A DNA stretch of 64,000 nucleotides. It comes from Burkholderiaceae bacterium. Lineage in GTDB: Bacteria; Pseudomonadota; Gammaproteobacteria; Burkholderiales; Burkholderiaceae_C. Within the stretch, counting starts at the first letter, position 1. Each line of letters starts with the position of its first letter. The position numbers and the translations under genes were made by a program. The notes under the pieces are model-generated. The model worked only from the letters and a program-made list of their open reading frames with translations. It was not told where the DNA came from and did no database searches. This document shows positions 1 to 8,507 of the stretch, piece after piece. The DNA is taken from assembly GCA_026125795.1 (NCBI GenBank), contig JAHCKM010000001.1:1488001-1552000 (forward strand), given 5' to 3'.

Positions 1-2
1 CG

Positions 3-884
3 GCCGCGGCCGCGGCCGCCGCCGCGGCGCTGAACGTTGGCAAGCCGCTGGCCGGCGGGGCCGCGGGCACTGCGAGCGCGAGCGCGGCACTGCCCGGCGA
101 GAAGACGCTGGCCGGCGCGGCGGCGGGCCAGGCGGGGGGCGCAGGCACGCTGGCCTCACAGGGCGACCCGGGGCCGCAGTACGCGCACCTGGCGCTCAAC
201 CTGGCGCGGCTCGAGCACGGCGCGGTGATCGAGCTCTACGAGCTGGACGCCACGATGCTGGGCGGCGAGGTGCTGCGCTTTCACGCGGGGCGCAACGGGC
301 TCGGCGGCTCGGTGGTGTGGCAGGGGCTGACGTACGAGCCGTTCCCGATCGAGTGCGACGGGTTCGAGCTTGCCGCGCAGGGGCCGATGCCGCGGCCGAC
401 GCTGCGCGTGGCCAACGTGTTTGGCCTGATCGGCGTGCTGGTGCGCCAGTACAAGGGCCTGAAGGGCGCCAGGCTGACGCGCCGGCGCACGCTGGCGAAG
501 TACCTGGACGCGGTGAACTTCGAGGGCGGGGTGAACCCGAGCGCGGACCCGCTGGCGCACTACCCGGACGACGTGTACCAAGTGGACCGCCAGTCGCAGC
601 GCGACCGCGCGCTGGCGGTGTTCGAGCTGGCCAGCCCGATGGACGTGGCCGGCGTGATGCTGCCGCGCCGGCAGATCGTGCACGGCTTCTGCCCGTGGAT
701 CTACCGCGGGCCGGACTGCGGCTACACGGGCGCGCCGGTGGCCAAGGAGGACGACTCGCCCACCGCGCTGCTGGGCGAGGACAAGTGCGGCCACCGGCTC
801 TCGAGCTGCCGGCTGCGGCAGTGGCCCAACAACGAGCTGAGCTTCGGGGGCTTCCCCGGAGCGGGAGTGGTGCGCAATGTCTGA
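3..884 (+). CDS. Phage minor tail protein L (lambda gpL-like), 5' partial
   Basis: The frame is open to the left edge, so the start lies outside the window. From about position 225 the protein follows the lambda gpL pattern: an N-terminal beta region, a central PTLRVANV segment and a C-terminal cysteine-rich tail (CGYTG, DKCGHRL, SSCRL) that in gpL relatives holds an iron-sulphur cluster or metal. gpL acts at the tail tip during tail assembly. Upstream of the GTG at 225 the same frame continues for about 74 codons of Ala/Gly-rich low-complexity sequence with no ATG, GTG or TTG, so the extension is probably translated. It overlaps the next gene by 8 bases. The family call is firm; the nature of the N-terminal extension is not known. 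Confidence 0.8.
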   Translation, partial: AAAAAAAAALNVGKPLAGGAAGTASASAALPGEKTLAGAAAGQAGGAGTLASQGDPGPQYAHLALNLARLEHGAVIELYELDATMLGGEVLRFHAGRNGLGGSVVWQGLTYEPFPIECDGFELAAQGPMPRPTLRVANVFGLIGVLVRQYKGLKGARLTRRRTLAKYLDAVNFEGGVNPSADPLAHYPDDVYQVDRQSQRDRALAVFELASPMDVAGVMLPRRQIVHGFCPWIYRGPDCGYTGAPVAKEDDSPTALLGEDKCGHRLSSCRLRQWPNNELSFGGFPGAGVVRNV

Positions 885-1230
885 GATCCGTGAAACCTTG
901 CGGCAGAAGCAAAGCCGTTTTGCGCGTGCGGTGGCCGAGCTGGTACAGGAGGCCACGCGGCGCGGCTACGAGGTGACCTGGGGCGAAGCCTGGCGCAGCG
1001 AGTGGGAGGCCACGCGCCTGGCCAAGGCGCGGCTGGGCATCCGCCGCAGCCTGCATTGCGACCGCCTGGCGGTGGACCTGAACCTGTTTCGCGGCGGCGT
1101 GTGGCTCGAGGACACCGAGGACCACCGGCCGCTGGGCGAGTGGTGGGAGCAGCACTTCGCGGGCGCGGCATGGGGCGGGCGCTTCGGCGACGGCAACCAC
1201 TACAGCTTTGAGCACGAGGGGCGCAGGTGA
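877..1230 (+). CDS. Phage M15-family metallopeptidase (endolysin-like)
   Basis: A 117-residue protein with the M15 peptidase zinc pattern: SLHCDRLAVDLNLF gives His60 and Asp67, and the C-terminal GDGNHY gives His108. M15 enzymes cleave D-Ala or L-Ala-D-Glu bonds in peptidoglycan. It overlaps the end of the gpL gene by 8 bases and its own TGA overlaps the GTG of gpK, so it is translated as part of the tail operon. A cell-wall peptidase between gpL and gpK suggests a role at the tail tip or as a small lysin. No signal peptide or holin is visible nearby. Confidence 0.75.
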   Translation: MSEIRETLRQKQSRFARAVAELVQEATRRGYEVTWGEAWRSEWEATRLAKARLGIRRSLHCDRLAVDLNLFRGGVWLEDTEDHRPLGEWWEQHFAGAAWGGRFGDGNHYSFEHEGRR

Positions 1231-2042
1231 CCCGTGTAGTACGCGAGACGAACGCGCCGTTCGAGGGCGTGGTGCCGGGCTTCGTTCGGCTGTACCACAG
1301 CGTGCTCGAGCACGCGCTGAAGTGCTACCCGCGCGAGGCCTGCGGCGTGCTGGTGCGCGACGGCCGCGGCGCGCTGGCCTATCACCGCTGCCGCAGCACG
1401 GTGCCCGAGGGCGAGGCCGGCGACGCGTTCCGCATCCACCCGCAGGACTGGGCGGCGGCTGAGGACGCCGGCCGCGTGGTGGCGGTGGTGCACAGCCACC
1501 CGGACGACGATGCGCACCCCAGCGACGCCGACCGCGCGCAGTGCCACGCCAGCGGGCTGCCGTGGTTCATCTTGCAGGTGCCGGGCACCGCCTGGAGCAC
1601 GCTGTGGCCGCAGGCGCCGCTGGCGCTGCTGGGGCGGCAGTTTCACCACGGGGTGGTGGACTGCTACAGCCTGATCCGCGACTACTACCGGGAGCGTTGC
1701 TCGATCACGCTGCCTGACTTCGAGCGCGAGGACGGCTGGTGGGAGCGCGGCGAGGACCTGTACCGCAAGGGCTTTGCGCAGGCCGGCTTCGTGGAGGTGG
1801 GGCGCCCGGCAGGCCGTGCCGACGGCGCGGCCGAGGTGCGGCTGCACGACGTGCTGCTGATGCAGGTGGCCGCGCGCGTGGAGAACCACGCGGCGGTGTT
1901 CGTGGGGCCGGTGCACGGGGTGGACTCGATCATCCACCACCTCTACGGCCGGCTGAGCTGCCACGACCCGTGGGGCGGCTATTGGCTGCAGCGCTGCACG
2001 GCGGTGCTGCGCCACCAGAAGATGCTGCGGGCGCCTGCATGA
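1227..2042 (+). CDS. Phage tail assembly protein K, JAB/MPN plus NlpC/P60 domains
   Basis: A 271-residue two-domain protein. The N-terminal JAB/MPN domain has Glu37 in REACGVL and the metal motif HSHP...SDAD (His89, His91, Ser99, Asp102). The C-terminal NlpC/P60 domain has Cys146 in VVDCYSL and His221 in VENHAAV. Lambda gpK has this architecture and is needed for tail tip assembly, probably trimming peptidoglycan during infection. The GTG start overlaps the preceding TGA (GTGA), and the 3' end overlaps gpI as ATGA. Both catalytic sites look intact. Confidence 0.85.
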   Translation: MTRVVRETNAPFEGVVPGFVRLYHSVLEHALKCYPREACGVLVRDGRGALAYHRCRSTVPEGEAGDAFRIHPQDWAAAEDAGRVVAVVHSHPDDDAHPSDADRAQCHASGLPWFILQVPGTAWSTLWPQAPLALLGRQFHHGVVDCYSLIRDYYRERCSITLPDFEREDGWWERGEDLYRKGFAQAGFVEVGRPAGRADGAAEVRLHDVLLMQVAARVENHAAVFVGPVHGVDSIIHHLYGRLSCHDPWGGYWLQRCTAVLRHQKMLRAPA

Positions 2043-2758
2043 GCACAGCCGCGCTCACCGAGGTCCGCCTGTACGGGCACCTGGGGCGGCGCTTCGGGCG
2101 CGTGCACCACCTGGCGGTGGCCAGCGCGCGCGAGGCGATGCATGCGCTGGGCGTGGTGCAGCCTGGCTTTGCGCAGGCGGTGCTGGCGCACGAGGCGGGG
2201 GTGCACGTGTTCGTGGGCCAGCGCCGGCCGGGCAATGACATCGGGGCGCACCAGCTGGACGCGCCGGTGAGCACGCGCGAGCCGATCTGCGTGGTGCCGG
2301 CGGTGGCCGGCGCCAAGCGCCAGGGGGTGCTGCAGGTGATCGTGGGGGTGTTGATCTGGTGGTTCGCGCCGTACCTGGCTGGCTATGTGTATGGCTCGAC
2401 GGGCGCGATCGGCGCGGCCGCGGCCATCTCCACATACGGCACACAGCTCGGCATGGCGCTGGCTCTGGGCGGCGTGGTGCAGGCGCTGGGCGCGCGGCAG
2501 CAGCGCACGAGCCCGCGGCCGGAGAACCTGCCGAGCTATCACTTCGACGGGCCGGTGAACACCACGCAGCAAGGGCTGCCGGTGCCGCTGCGCTACGGGC
2601 GCGTGGTGTGCGGCGGCGCGGTGATCTCCAGCGGCATCACGACCGAGCAGCTGGTGGTGGCGGCGCCGCCGGCGCCGATGCCGCCGCAGCCGCTGCCGCC
2701 TTGGGAGCCCGAGGGCGCCGGCGGCGGCGAAGGCGGCGGGCCGACAGGCGACTGGTGA
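2039..2758 (+). CDS. Phage tail assembly protein I (lambda gpI-like)
   Basis: A 239-residue protein placed between gpK and gpJ, as in lambda. The N-terminal part is a small ubiquitin-like fold region (VRLYGHLGRRFG to about residue 90). It is followed by a hydrophobic central segment at about residues 100-160 (VGVLIWWFAPYLAGY and a Gly/Ala-rich stretch), and a conserved gpI-type segment, YHFDGPVNTTQQGLPVPLRYG. The tail is a Pro/Gly-rich linker. The ATG overlaps the gpK stop by 4 bases. gpI is required for tail tip assembly but is not kept in the mature lambda virion. Confidence 0.8.
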   Translation: MSTAALTEVRLYGHLGRRFGRVHHLAVASAREAMHALGVVQPGFAQAVLAHEAGVHVFVGQRRPGNDIGAHQLDAPVSTREPICVVPAVAGAKRQGVLQVIVGVLIWWFAPYLAGYVYGSTGAIGAAAAISTYGTQLGMALALGGVVQALGARQQRTSPRPENLPSYHFDGPVNTTQQGLPVPLRYGRVVCGGAVISSGITTEQLVVAAPPAPMPPQPLPPWEPEGAGGGEGGGPTGDW

Positions 2759-5700
2759 TGAGCCACTCTCACGCACTCACGCTGGCACCTCCGCGCGGCG
2801 CCAAGAAAGGCGGCGGCCGCTCGCCGCAGGAGGCCAGCGACACGCTGCGCAGCACGCAGATCGTGGACGTGGTGATGCTGGTCTCCGAGGGCGAGGCGCA
2901 AGGGCTGGTGAACGGCCTTAAGAGCGTGTACCTGGACAAGGTGCCGATCGAGAACGCCGACAGCTCGCGCAACTTCGAGAGCGTGCAGTTCGCCTATGTG
3001 ACGGGCACGCAGGGCCAGGCGGCGATGAGCGGCCTGGATGCGGTGCAGAACGAGGTGGCGGTGGGCCTGCAGGTGGACTTTGCGACGCCGGTGGTGCGCA
3101 CGATCTCCGACGCGACGGTGGACCACGTGCGCGTGACGATCGGGGTGCCTCAGCTGACGCTGCAGGACGACGTGACGGGCGACTTGAACGGCAGCAGCTT
3201 CGAGTTCGCGGTGGAGATCCAGAGCAACGGCGGCGGCTACGTGGAGCGGCACCGCGAGGTGGTGGCGGGCAAGACGACGAGCCTGTACTCCAAGGCGGTG
3301 AAGATCCAGCTGACCGGCGCCCCGCCGTGGGACGTGCGGGTGCGGCGCACGGTGGCCGACCCGGTGAGCGCGCGCGAGCAGAACCGCTTTTCGTGGCAGA
3401 GCTACACCGAGATCTCGTCGATCAAGCTGCGCTACCCGAACAGCGCCGTGGCCTGGCTGCGCGTGAACGCGGCCAACTTCGGGCGCATCCCGACCGTGGC
3501 GTTCGACTGGCTCGGCCAGGTGGTGGACATCCCGGCGAACTACGACCCGATCACGCGCGCCTACAGCGGGGCGTGGAACGGCACGTTCAAGCCGGGCTGG
3601 ACGAGCACGCCGCCTTGGGTGGTGTACGACGTGGCCACGCACGACCGCTACGGCCTCGGGCAGTTCGTGCCCAAGGCGCTGCAGGACAAGTGGACGCTGT
3701 ACGCGATTGCGCAGTACTGCGACCAGCTGGTGCCCGACGGCCGCGGCGGCATGGAGCCGCGCTTCACCTGCAACCTGAACCTCGAGGTGCAGGCCGAGGC
3801 GTACCAGGTGCTGCAGGACCTGTGCGCGATCTTCCGCGGCATGTGCTTCTGGAGCGCGGGCGGCGTGACCTACGCGCAGGACGCGCCGAGCGACCCGGTG
3901 CACCTGTTCACGCCGGCCAACGTGCACGAGGGCGTGTTCACCTACAGCGACACCAGCGAGAAGACGCAGCACTCGATGTTCGTCTGCTGGTGGAACGACA
4001 TCGGCCTGTTCGGCCAGGCGGTGCCGGAGATCTACGTGGACGAGGCACTGGTGGCGCGCTACGGGCTGCGCACGCTGGAGCTGCGGCCGCTGGGCATCGC
4101 CAGCCGTGGCCAGGCGGCGCGGGCTTGCCGCTGGGCACGCCACAGCGAGCAGATGGAAGGCGAGGTGGTGTCGTTCGAGGTGGGCTCCGACGGCGTGGCG
4201 GTGGCGCCGGGCAAGGTGTTCCGCGTGGCCGACCCCAACGAGCAGGGCGAGCGCTTGGGTGGCCGCGTGCGCGCGGCCACCGAGACGACGGTGACGCTGG
4301 ATGCGCCGGTGACGCTGGCCGCGGGCGAGAGCTACACGATCAACGTGCTGCAGCCGGATCCGGTGGCGGCGCACAAGCTGCTGACCGAGGCCCGCGCGGT
4401 GACCACGCCGGCCGGCGAGACGAGCGTGATCACGGTGTCCGCACCCTTCTCGGCGGTGCCGGTGGCGCAGACGGTGTGGGTGCTGGAAAGCGATGCGATC
4501 GCGGCCACGACCTGGCGCTGCCTGAAGGTGGAGGAGGTGAAGGGCGCGAACCGCTACCGCATCACCGGCATGGCGCACAACCCGAGCAAGTACGACGCGA
4601 TCGAGCTCGGGCTCACGCTGGACCAGCGGCCGGTGAGCCGTCTGGGACTCGTGCCGCCCCGGCCGCTGACGCTTGCGAGCACGGAAACGGTGTATCGCAC
4701 AGGACAGCTCTATCGCTCACGCGTGACGCTCTCGTGGCCGGAGCCGGCGCGCGGGCTGCTGTACCTGGTGAGCTGGCGCCTGAACGGCGGCGGCTGGACC
4801 GAGATGCCGGCGGCGAGCGCGAACAGCGTGGACATCGACGGCTTGGCGGCGGGCAACCTGGACGTGCAGGTGCGATCGCAGAACGCGCTGGGCAACACGA
4901 GCCCGCCGCTGGCGGCGCTGATCGTGGTGGGCGGCGCGGGGCAGCTGGCCGCGCTGGGCAACAACCTGATGGACGCCACCTGGTGGGCGCCGGGCGCGGC
5001 GATCGCGTGGGGCCAGAACGTGGACGACGCGGGCGACGCCAACGCGATCGTGTGGGCCACGGGGCCGCGCGGTGCCACCGAGGCGCTTTGGCGCGCCACG
5101 GCGGGCACCAACGCGGAGAAGAGCGGCGGCTGGACCGATGCGCCTATGCCGGGGAACGATCTCGCGATCGAGCCGGGCAAGACGTACCGCTTTGCGCTTC
5201 CGGTGTACCGGCTGAGCGGCACGGCGCGCGTCTTCTGGGGCATGGGCGGGCCCGGCGGTGTGGGCTCGGTGGTGGACCACCTGAACACGAGCGGCCTGGC
5301 CGACAACCCGTACTTTGCGGTGGGCGAAGCGCTCCAGGCGGGGCGCTGGTACCTGCTGGTGGGCTATGTGTTCCCGACGGGGCAGACGGGGCTTTCTCAC
5401 ACGGGCGCAGGCGTGTACGACATGGCCAACGGCGCGCTGGTGGCGGCGGGCCTGAACTTCAACTGGCACGCCGGCGTGACGCGCGCGGCGACGCGGGCCT
5501 ACCAGTACTACGCGAGCGTGGGCGCGCAGCTTCTGTTCGGCAAGCCGGCGGTGCACCTGGTGGACGGCAGCGAGCCCGGGCTCAACGAGTTGCTGGGCGC
5601 GGGCGCGATCCTGAACAGCCAACAGCAGTGGACCGACGTGCAGGACCGGCCGCTGCTGTATCGCGCGTTGGCCAGGGGCTACTCGGCCGGCAGCTCGACG

Positions 5701-7137
5701 CCGGCCGAGGCTGGGCTGTACGACGAGGCCGGCAACCTGATCTCGGGCGCGGCGCGCAGCTACGTGGTGAACGTGTTCGACCGGTCGACCAAGCTGCCAG
5801 CGTTCACTGTGTCGTTCGATGTCTACGCGGGCGGCGGCGCAGCGGCTTCGATGGCGGCGCTGCTCAACGCGCTGCAGCCGGACCGGATCGTGCTGGTGCG
5901 CTCATACGACGAGCCGATGAGCTACCGGCTGACCGCGGGACTCGACGCGGCGATGTACCGCTGCGGCGCATCGCGCGCGGTGTACGGCTCGCCGCAGTTC
6001 ATGGCCCGCTCGGCCTATGTGCTGGTGGGCATCCCGGGCTGTGGCGAGGGTCAGGGGTACGAGGCTTACCAGGGCGAGTTTGGCGATGACCCCAACGCCT
6101 GGTGCGACGTGGCGTTTGGCATCGCGGCGCAGGGCAAGCTGGTCGTGACCGGCTCGAGCGCGACGCCGAAGACGCTGGCCGACTACAGCTACGTGGGCGA
6201 CCTGGCGGCCACGCGCGACATCCGGCTGGTGGCCTCGGGCGGCATGTCGGTGAGCGGCAACCGCGTGAAGAAGAAACCGGGCACGGGGTCGGCCTGGAAC
6301 GAGCAGGTGTACAGCCGCGACGCGTATGCGGGCGGCGTGTATGTGTCAGCGCTGGTGCCGGCTGATGCGGCCAACCCGGGCGGCGCTGTGATGTTCGGGC
6401 TGAACCAGGACCCGACGCTGGACGCCAGCTATGCGTCGATCGACTACGCGCTTTACATCGACAGCGGTGTGATCAGGGTCTACGAAAGCGGCGCGGACCG
6501 GGGGTCTTTCGGGGCGTACGTGCCGGGCCTTGACGTGCTGGTGGTGGGCTACGACGGCTACAAGGTGCGCTACCTGCGCAACGGCACGGTGCTGCGCGAG
6601 CTGGCGGCGCCGGCGAACCTGCGGCTGAGCTTTGACTCGAGCTTCTACTCGGAGGGGGTCGAGCTCGAGGCGATCCGCGTGGGGCCGCTATCCGCCGTGG
6701 CCGGCATCGACGTGCCGCAACTCACGCCCGAGGCGCGGCTGCCGGTGCGATCGGTGAGGGGCTCGACGGGCGTGACCGTCACGGCGCGCGATCACATCCC
6801 GTACAACTATGGCGACGAGGTTGTCGCCGAAGGCGCACCTTGGATCGCGGCCTTCAACGGCAAGGCGCTTGTGTCGTTCCAGGGGGTGGCCACGGTGGAC
6901 ACTGCAAGCCAGTACGACTTTGCGATCCAGAACAAGCAGGGCGCGCTCGACGGCTGGAACGCCATCTTCTTCAACACTCCAGGCGCCGCCATCGTCCCGA
7001 TGAACTCCACCGTCACGTTCGAGCTGGTGGCGGGCAACTCCTACCAGTTTGGCGTCGGGTGCCACCGGCTGGGCCTCACCGAGTCCTACGTGGTGACCCA
7101 GCAGCAGCTCACCGTGGAGATCCGCTACGGGGCTTGA
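2758..7137 (+). CDS. Phage host specificity protein J (central tail tip/receptor-binding protein)
   Basis: A 1459-residue protein, longer than the 1132 residues of lambda gpJ. The first 600 residues carry the conserved gpJ tail-hub part, for example the region coding GRIPTVAFDWLGQVVDIP and the segment around VHEGVFTYSDTSEKTQ. A fibronectin type III domain lies at about residues 630-725 (RVTLSWPEPARGLLYLVSW). The last 735 residues are not recognised in detail and should hold the receptor-binding and fibre part. The ATG at 2758 overlaps the gpI stop; an in-frame GTG at 2755 is an alternative start. It ends the phage operon: nothing phage-like follows it. Confidence 0.88.
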   Translation: MSHSHALTLAPPRGAKKGGGRSPQEASDTLRSTQIVDVVMLVSEGEAQGLVNGLKSVYLDKVPIENADSSRNFESVQFAYVTGTQGQAAMSGLDAVQNEVAVGLQVDFATPVVRTISDATVDHVRVTIGVPQLTLQDDVTGDLNGSSFEFAVEIQSNGGGYVERHREVVAGKTTSLYSKAVKIQLTGAPPWDVRVRRTVADPVSAREQNRFSWQSYTEISSIKLRYPNSAVAWLRVNAANFGRIPTVAFDWLGQVVDIPANYDPITRAYSGAWNGTFKPGWTSTPPWVVYDVATHDRYGLGQFVPKALQDKWTLYAIAQYCDQLVPDGRGGMEPRFTCNLNLEVQAEAYQVLQDLCAIFRGMCFWSAGGVTYAQDAPSDPVHLFTPANVHEGVFTYSDTSEKTQHSMFVCWWNDIGLFGQAVPEIYVDEALVARYGLRTLELRPLGIASRGQAARACRWARHSEQMEGEVVSFEVGSDGVAVAPGKVFRVADPNEQGERLGGRVRAATETTVTLDAPVTLAAGESYTINVLQPDPVAAHKLLTEARAVTTPAGETSVITVSAPFSAVPVAQTVWVLESDAIAATTWRCLKVEEVKGANRYRITGMAHNPSKYDAIELGLTLDQRPVSRLGLVPPRPLTLASTETVYRTGQLYRSRVTLSWPEPARGLLYLVSWRLNGGGWTEMPAASANSVDIDGLAAGNLDVQVRSQNALGNTSPPLAALIVVGGAGQLAALGNNLMDATWWAPGAAIAWGQNVDDAGDANAIVWATGPRGATEALWRATAGTNAEKSGGWTDAPMPGNDLAIEPGKTYRFALPVYRLSGTARVFWGMGGPGGVGSVVDHLNTSGLADNPYFAVGEALQAGRWYLLVGYVFPTGQTGLSHTGAGVYDMANGALVAAGLNFNWHAGVTRAATRAYQYYASVGAQLLFGKPAVHLVDGSEPGLNELLGAGAILNSQQQWTDVQDRPLLYRALARGYSAGSSTPAEAGLYDEAGNLISGAARSYVVNVFDRSTKLPAFTVSFDVYAGGGAAASMAALLNALQPDRIVLVRSYDEPMSYRLTAGLDAAMYRCGASRAVYGSPQFMARSAYVLVGIPGCGEGQGYEAYQGEFGDDPNAWCDVAFGIAAQGKLVVTGSSATPKTLADYSYVGDLAATRDIRLVASGGMSVSGNRVKKKPGTGSAWNEQVYSRDAYAGGVYVSALVPADAANPGGAVMFGLNQDPTLDASYASIDYALYIDSGVIRVYESGADRGSFGAYVPGLDVLVVGYDGYKVRYLRNGTVLRELAAPANLRLSFDSSFYSEGVELEAIRVGPLSAVAGIDVPQLTPEARLPVRSVRGSTGVTVTARDHIPYNYGDEVVAEGAPWIAAFNGKALVSFQGVATVDTASQYDFAIQNKQGALDGWNAIFFNTPGAAIVPMNSTVTFELVAGNSYQFGVGCHRLGLTESYVVTQQQLTVEIRYGA

Positions 7138-7347
7138 GAGCCCCAGGGAGGCCGGCCGCCGCGCTTTCGCGCACCGGTATTTTGTTGCGGCCTGCGCAAC
7201 GATTGGCATGAGGCATTTATCTCAACTGGAGGGCGCTATTTTTCTCGCCGCGCTTCACCGAGCGGCCTGACCGCCTGCCCGGCTGGCGGCGGGTTCGCCC
7301 GTCCCCCATCTCCGGGGTGGGTGCACCGGCGGGCGGCCGATAGGATC
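7138..7347. other. Junction between phage tail module and host genes, no gene seen
   Basis: This 210-base stretch separates gpJ from the OmpA-like gene. It is patchily AT-richer than its surroundings (short T-rich runs near 7182 and 7238). It contains a small inverted repeat, GTTGCG with CGCAAC, around 7184-7200. I see no coding frame, no tRNA, no integrase and no convincing attachment-site duplication. If the phage element is a prophage, its right boundary is either here or the element has lost its distal genes. Confidence 0.4.
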
Positions 7348-7896
7348 GTGACATCGATCACACCCCCGAGCCACCCGCCGGCCCCTGAGGCCGGCGTTCT
7401 TGCCACAGCAGGCGCTCTTTTGCGACAAAGCCTCGAATTCCTGCCCTGGGCGCTGTTGTCCCTTGCCGCGCTGGTGCTGTCGGCCAGCGCGGCCGATGCC
7501 CTGCGGGCGGGCAGCACGCTGTCGGCGCTGCAGACCGTCGACGTCGGCGGGGCCGACAAGGCGCCGATGCGCTACACGCTGGGCGCCGAAGCGTTCGCGC
7601 TCGATTCGGCCGAGTTGCCGCAGGAGTTGCAGCGGCCGCTCGATGCGGTGGCCGACGCGTTGCGCGAGAGCGGCAGCCCGGCCGTGCGCATCGAGGTGCA
7701 CACCGATGCGTCGGGCCCGTCCGAAGCGCGCCGCTCGCTGACGCAGCGGCGCGCCGATGCGATCAAGCTGTACCTGGTGGAGCGCGGTGTCGATGCGGCC
7801 ACGCTGCACAGCGTGGGGATGTCCTCCAGCGTGCCGCGCCGCGGGAACGACCCGTACGCCGGCAGCAACCGGCGTGTGGAGATCGTGCGCTTGTAG
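7348..7896 (+). CDS. OmpA-family peptidoglycan-associated protein with N-terminal anchor
   Basis: About 182 residues. A single hydrophobic segment (FLPWALLSLAALVLSASA, about residues 31-48) acts as a signal or anchor. An OmpA C-terminal-like domain follows, with VRIEVHTDASG, the LTQRRADAIKLYL helix and the closing NRRVEIVRL, the pattern that binds diaminopimelate in peptidoglycan. The start is uncertain: GTG at 7348 is chosen, with GTG at 7321 and a TTG near 7419 as alternatives. It follows the phage tail end but is a typical host envelope protein. Its partner proteins are not indicated by the context. Confidence 0.75.
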   Translation: MTSITPPSHPPAPEAGVLATAGALLRQSLEFLPWALLSLAALVLSASAADALRAGSTLSALQTVDVGGADKAPMRYTLGAEAFALDSAELPQELQRPLDAVADALRESGSPAVRIEVHTDASGPSEARRSLTQRRADAIKLYLVERGVDAATLHSVGMSSSVPRRGNDPYAGSNRRVEIVRL

Positions 7897-7933
7897 CCGA
7901 CCGGTCTGTGCCCGGGGCTACCATCCCGGTGCG

Positions 7934-8503
7934 ATGAACAAGGCCTTCACCCGCGAAGTCGATGATGCCGGCGACGACGATGACACCGACGGCGCCGCGC
8001 CACCTCTGCCCGCGGGCAGCAAGAACTACATCACCGTGCAGGGCTATCAGCGCCTGCGCGCCGAGTTGTTGCACCTGATCGACGCCGAACGGCCCAAGGT
8101 GGTGGAGGTGGTCTCGTGGGCCGCGTCCAACGGCGACCGCTCGGAAAACGGCGACTACCTCTACGGCAAGAAGCGGCTGCGCGAAATCGACCGCCGAATC
8201 CGCTTCCTGACCAAACGGCTCGACATTGCCGAAGTCGCCGACCCGTCGGTGCACCACGGCAGCGACCAGGTGTTCTTCGGTGCCACCGTCACCTATGCGA
8301 ATGCGCGCGGCGAGCAGCGCACGGTCACGATCAAGGGGATCGACGAGGCCGACAGCCTGGCCGGCGAGGTGAGCTGGATCTCCCCGATCGCGCGGGCGCT
8401 GCTGAAGGCACGCGAGGGCGACGAGGTCAAGCTGTCCACGCCGGGTGGGGTCGAGTCGATCGAGGTGCTCGACGTCGCGTACCCGGCGCCGCCCGCGGGC
8501 TAG
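7934..8503 (+). CDS. greB: Transcription elongation factor GreB
   Basis: A 189-residue Gre factor. An acidic, low-complexity N-terminal extension of about 30 residues precedes the coiled-coil domain, whose tip carries the acidic residues in SNGDRSENGDYLYGKK. The C-terminal FKBP-like domain contains VFFGATVTYAN and SWISPIARALL. GreB inserts its coiled coil into the RNA polymerase secondary channel and stimulates cleavage of backtracked RNA. The KR-rich turn and GDYLYGKKRLREID sequence favour GreB over GreA. It is convergent with spoT, with only 4 bases between the stops. Confidence 0.93.
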   Translation: MNKAFTREVDDAGDDDDTDGAAPPLPAGSKNYITVQGYQRLRAELLHLIDAERPKVVEVVSWAASNGDRSENGDYLYGKKRLREIDRRIRFLTKRLDIAEVADPSVHHGSDQVFFGATVTYANARGEQRTVTIKGIDEADSLAGEVSWISPIARALLKAREGDEVKLSTPGGVESIEVLDVAYPAPPAG

Positions 8504-8507
8504 CGGC

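Noticed and set aside
1-32. GC-only run at the left edge as a regulatory repeat
   Set aside because: It is in frame with gpL as alanine codons and is better explained as low-complexity coding sequence.
2593-4578. Long minus-strand open frame (661 codons) opposite gpJ
   Set aside because: High GC content makes stop codons rare in antisense frames. The predicted protein is His/Arg/Ala-rich with no domain, and gpJ on the plus strand is clear.
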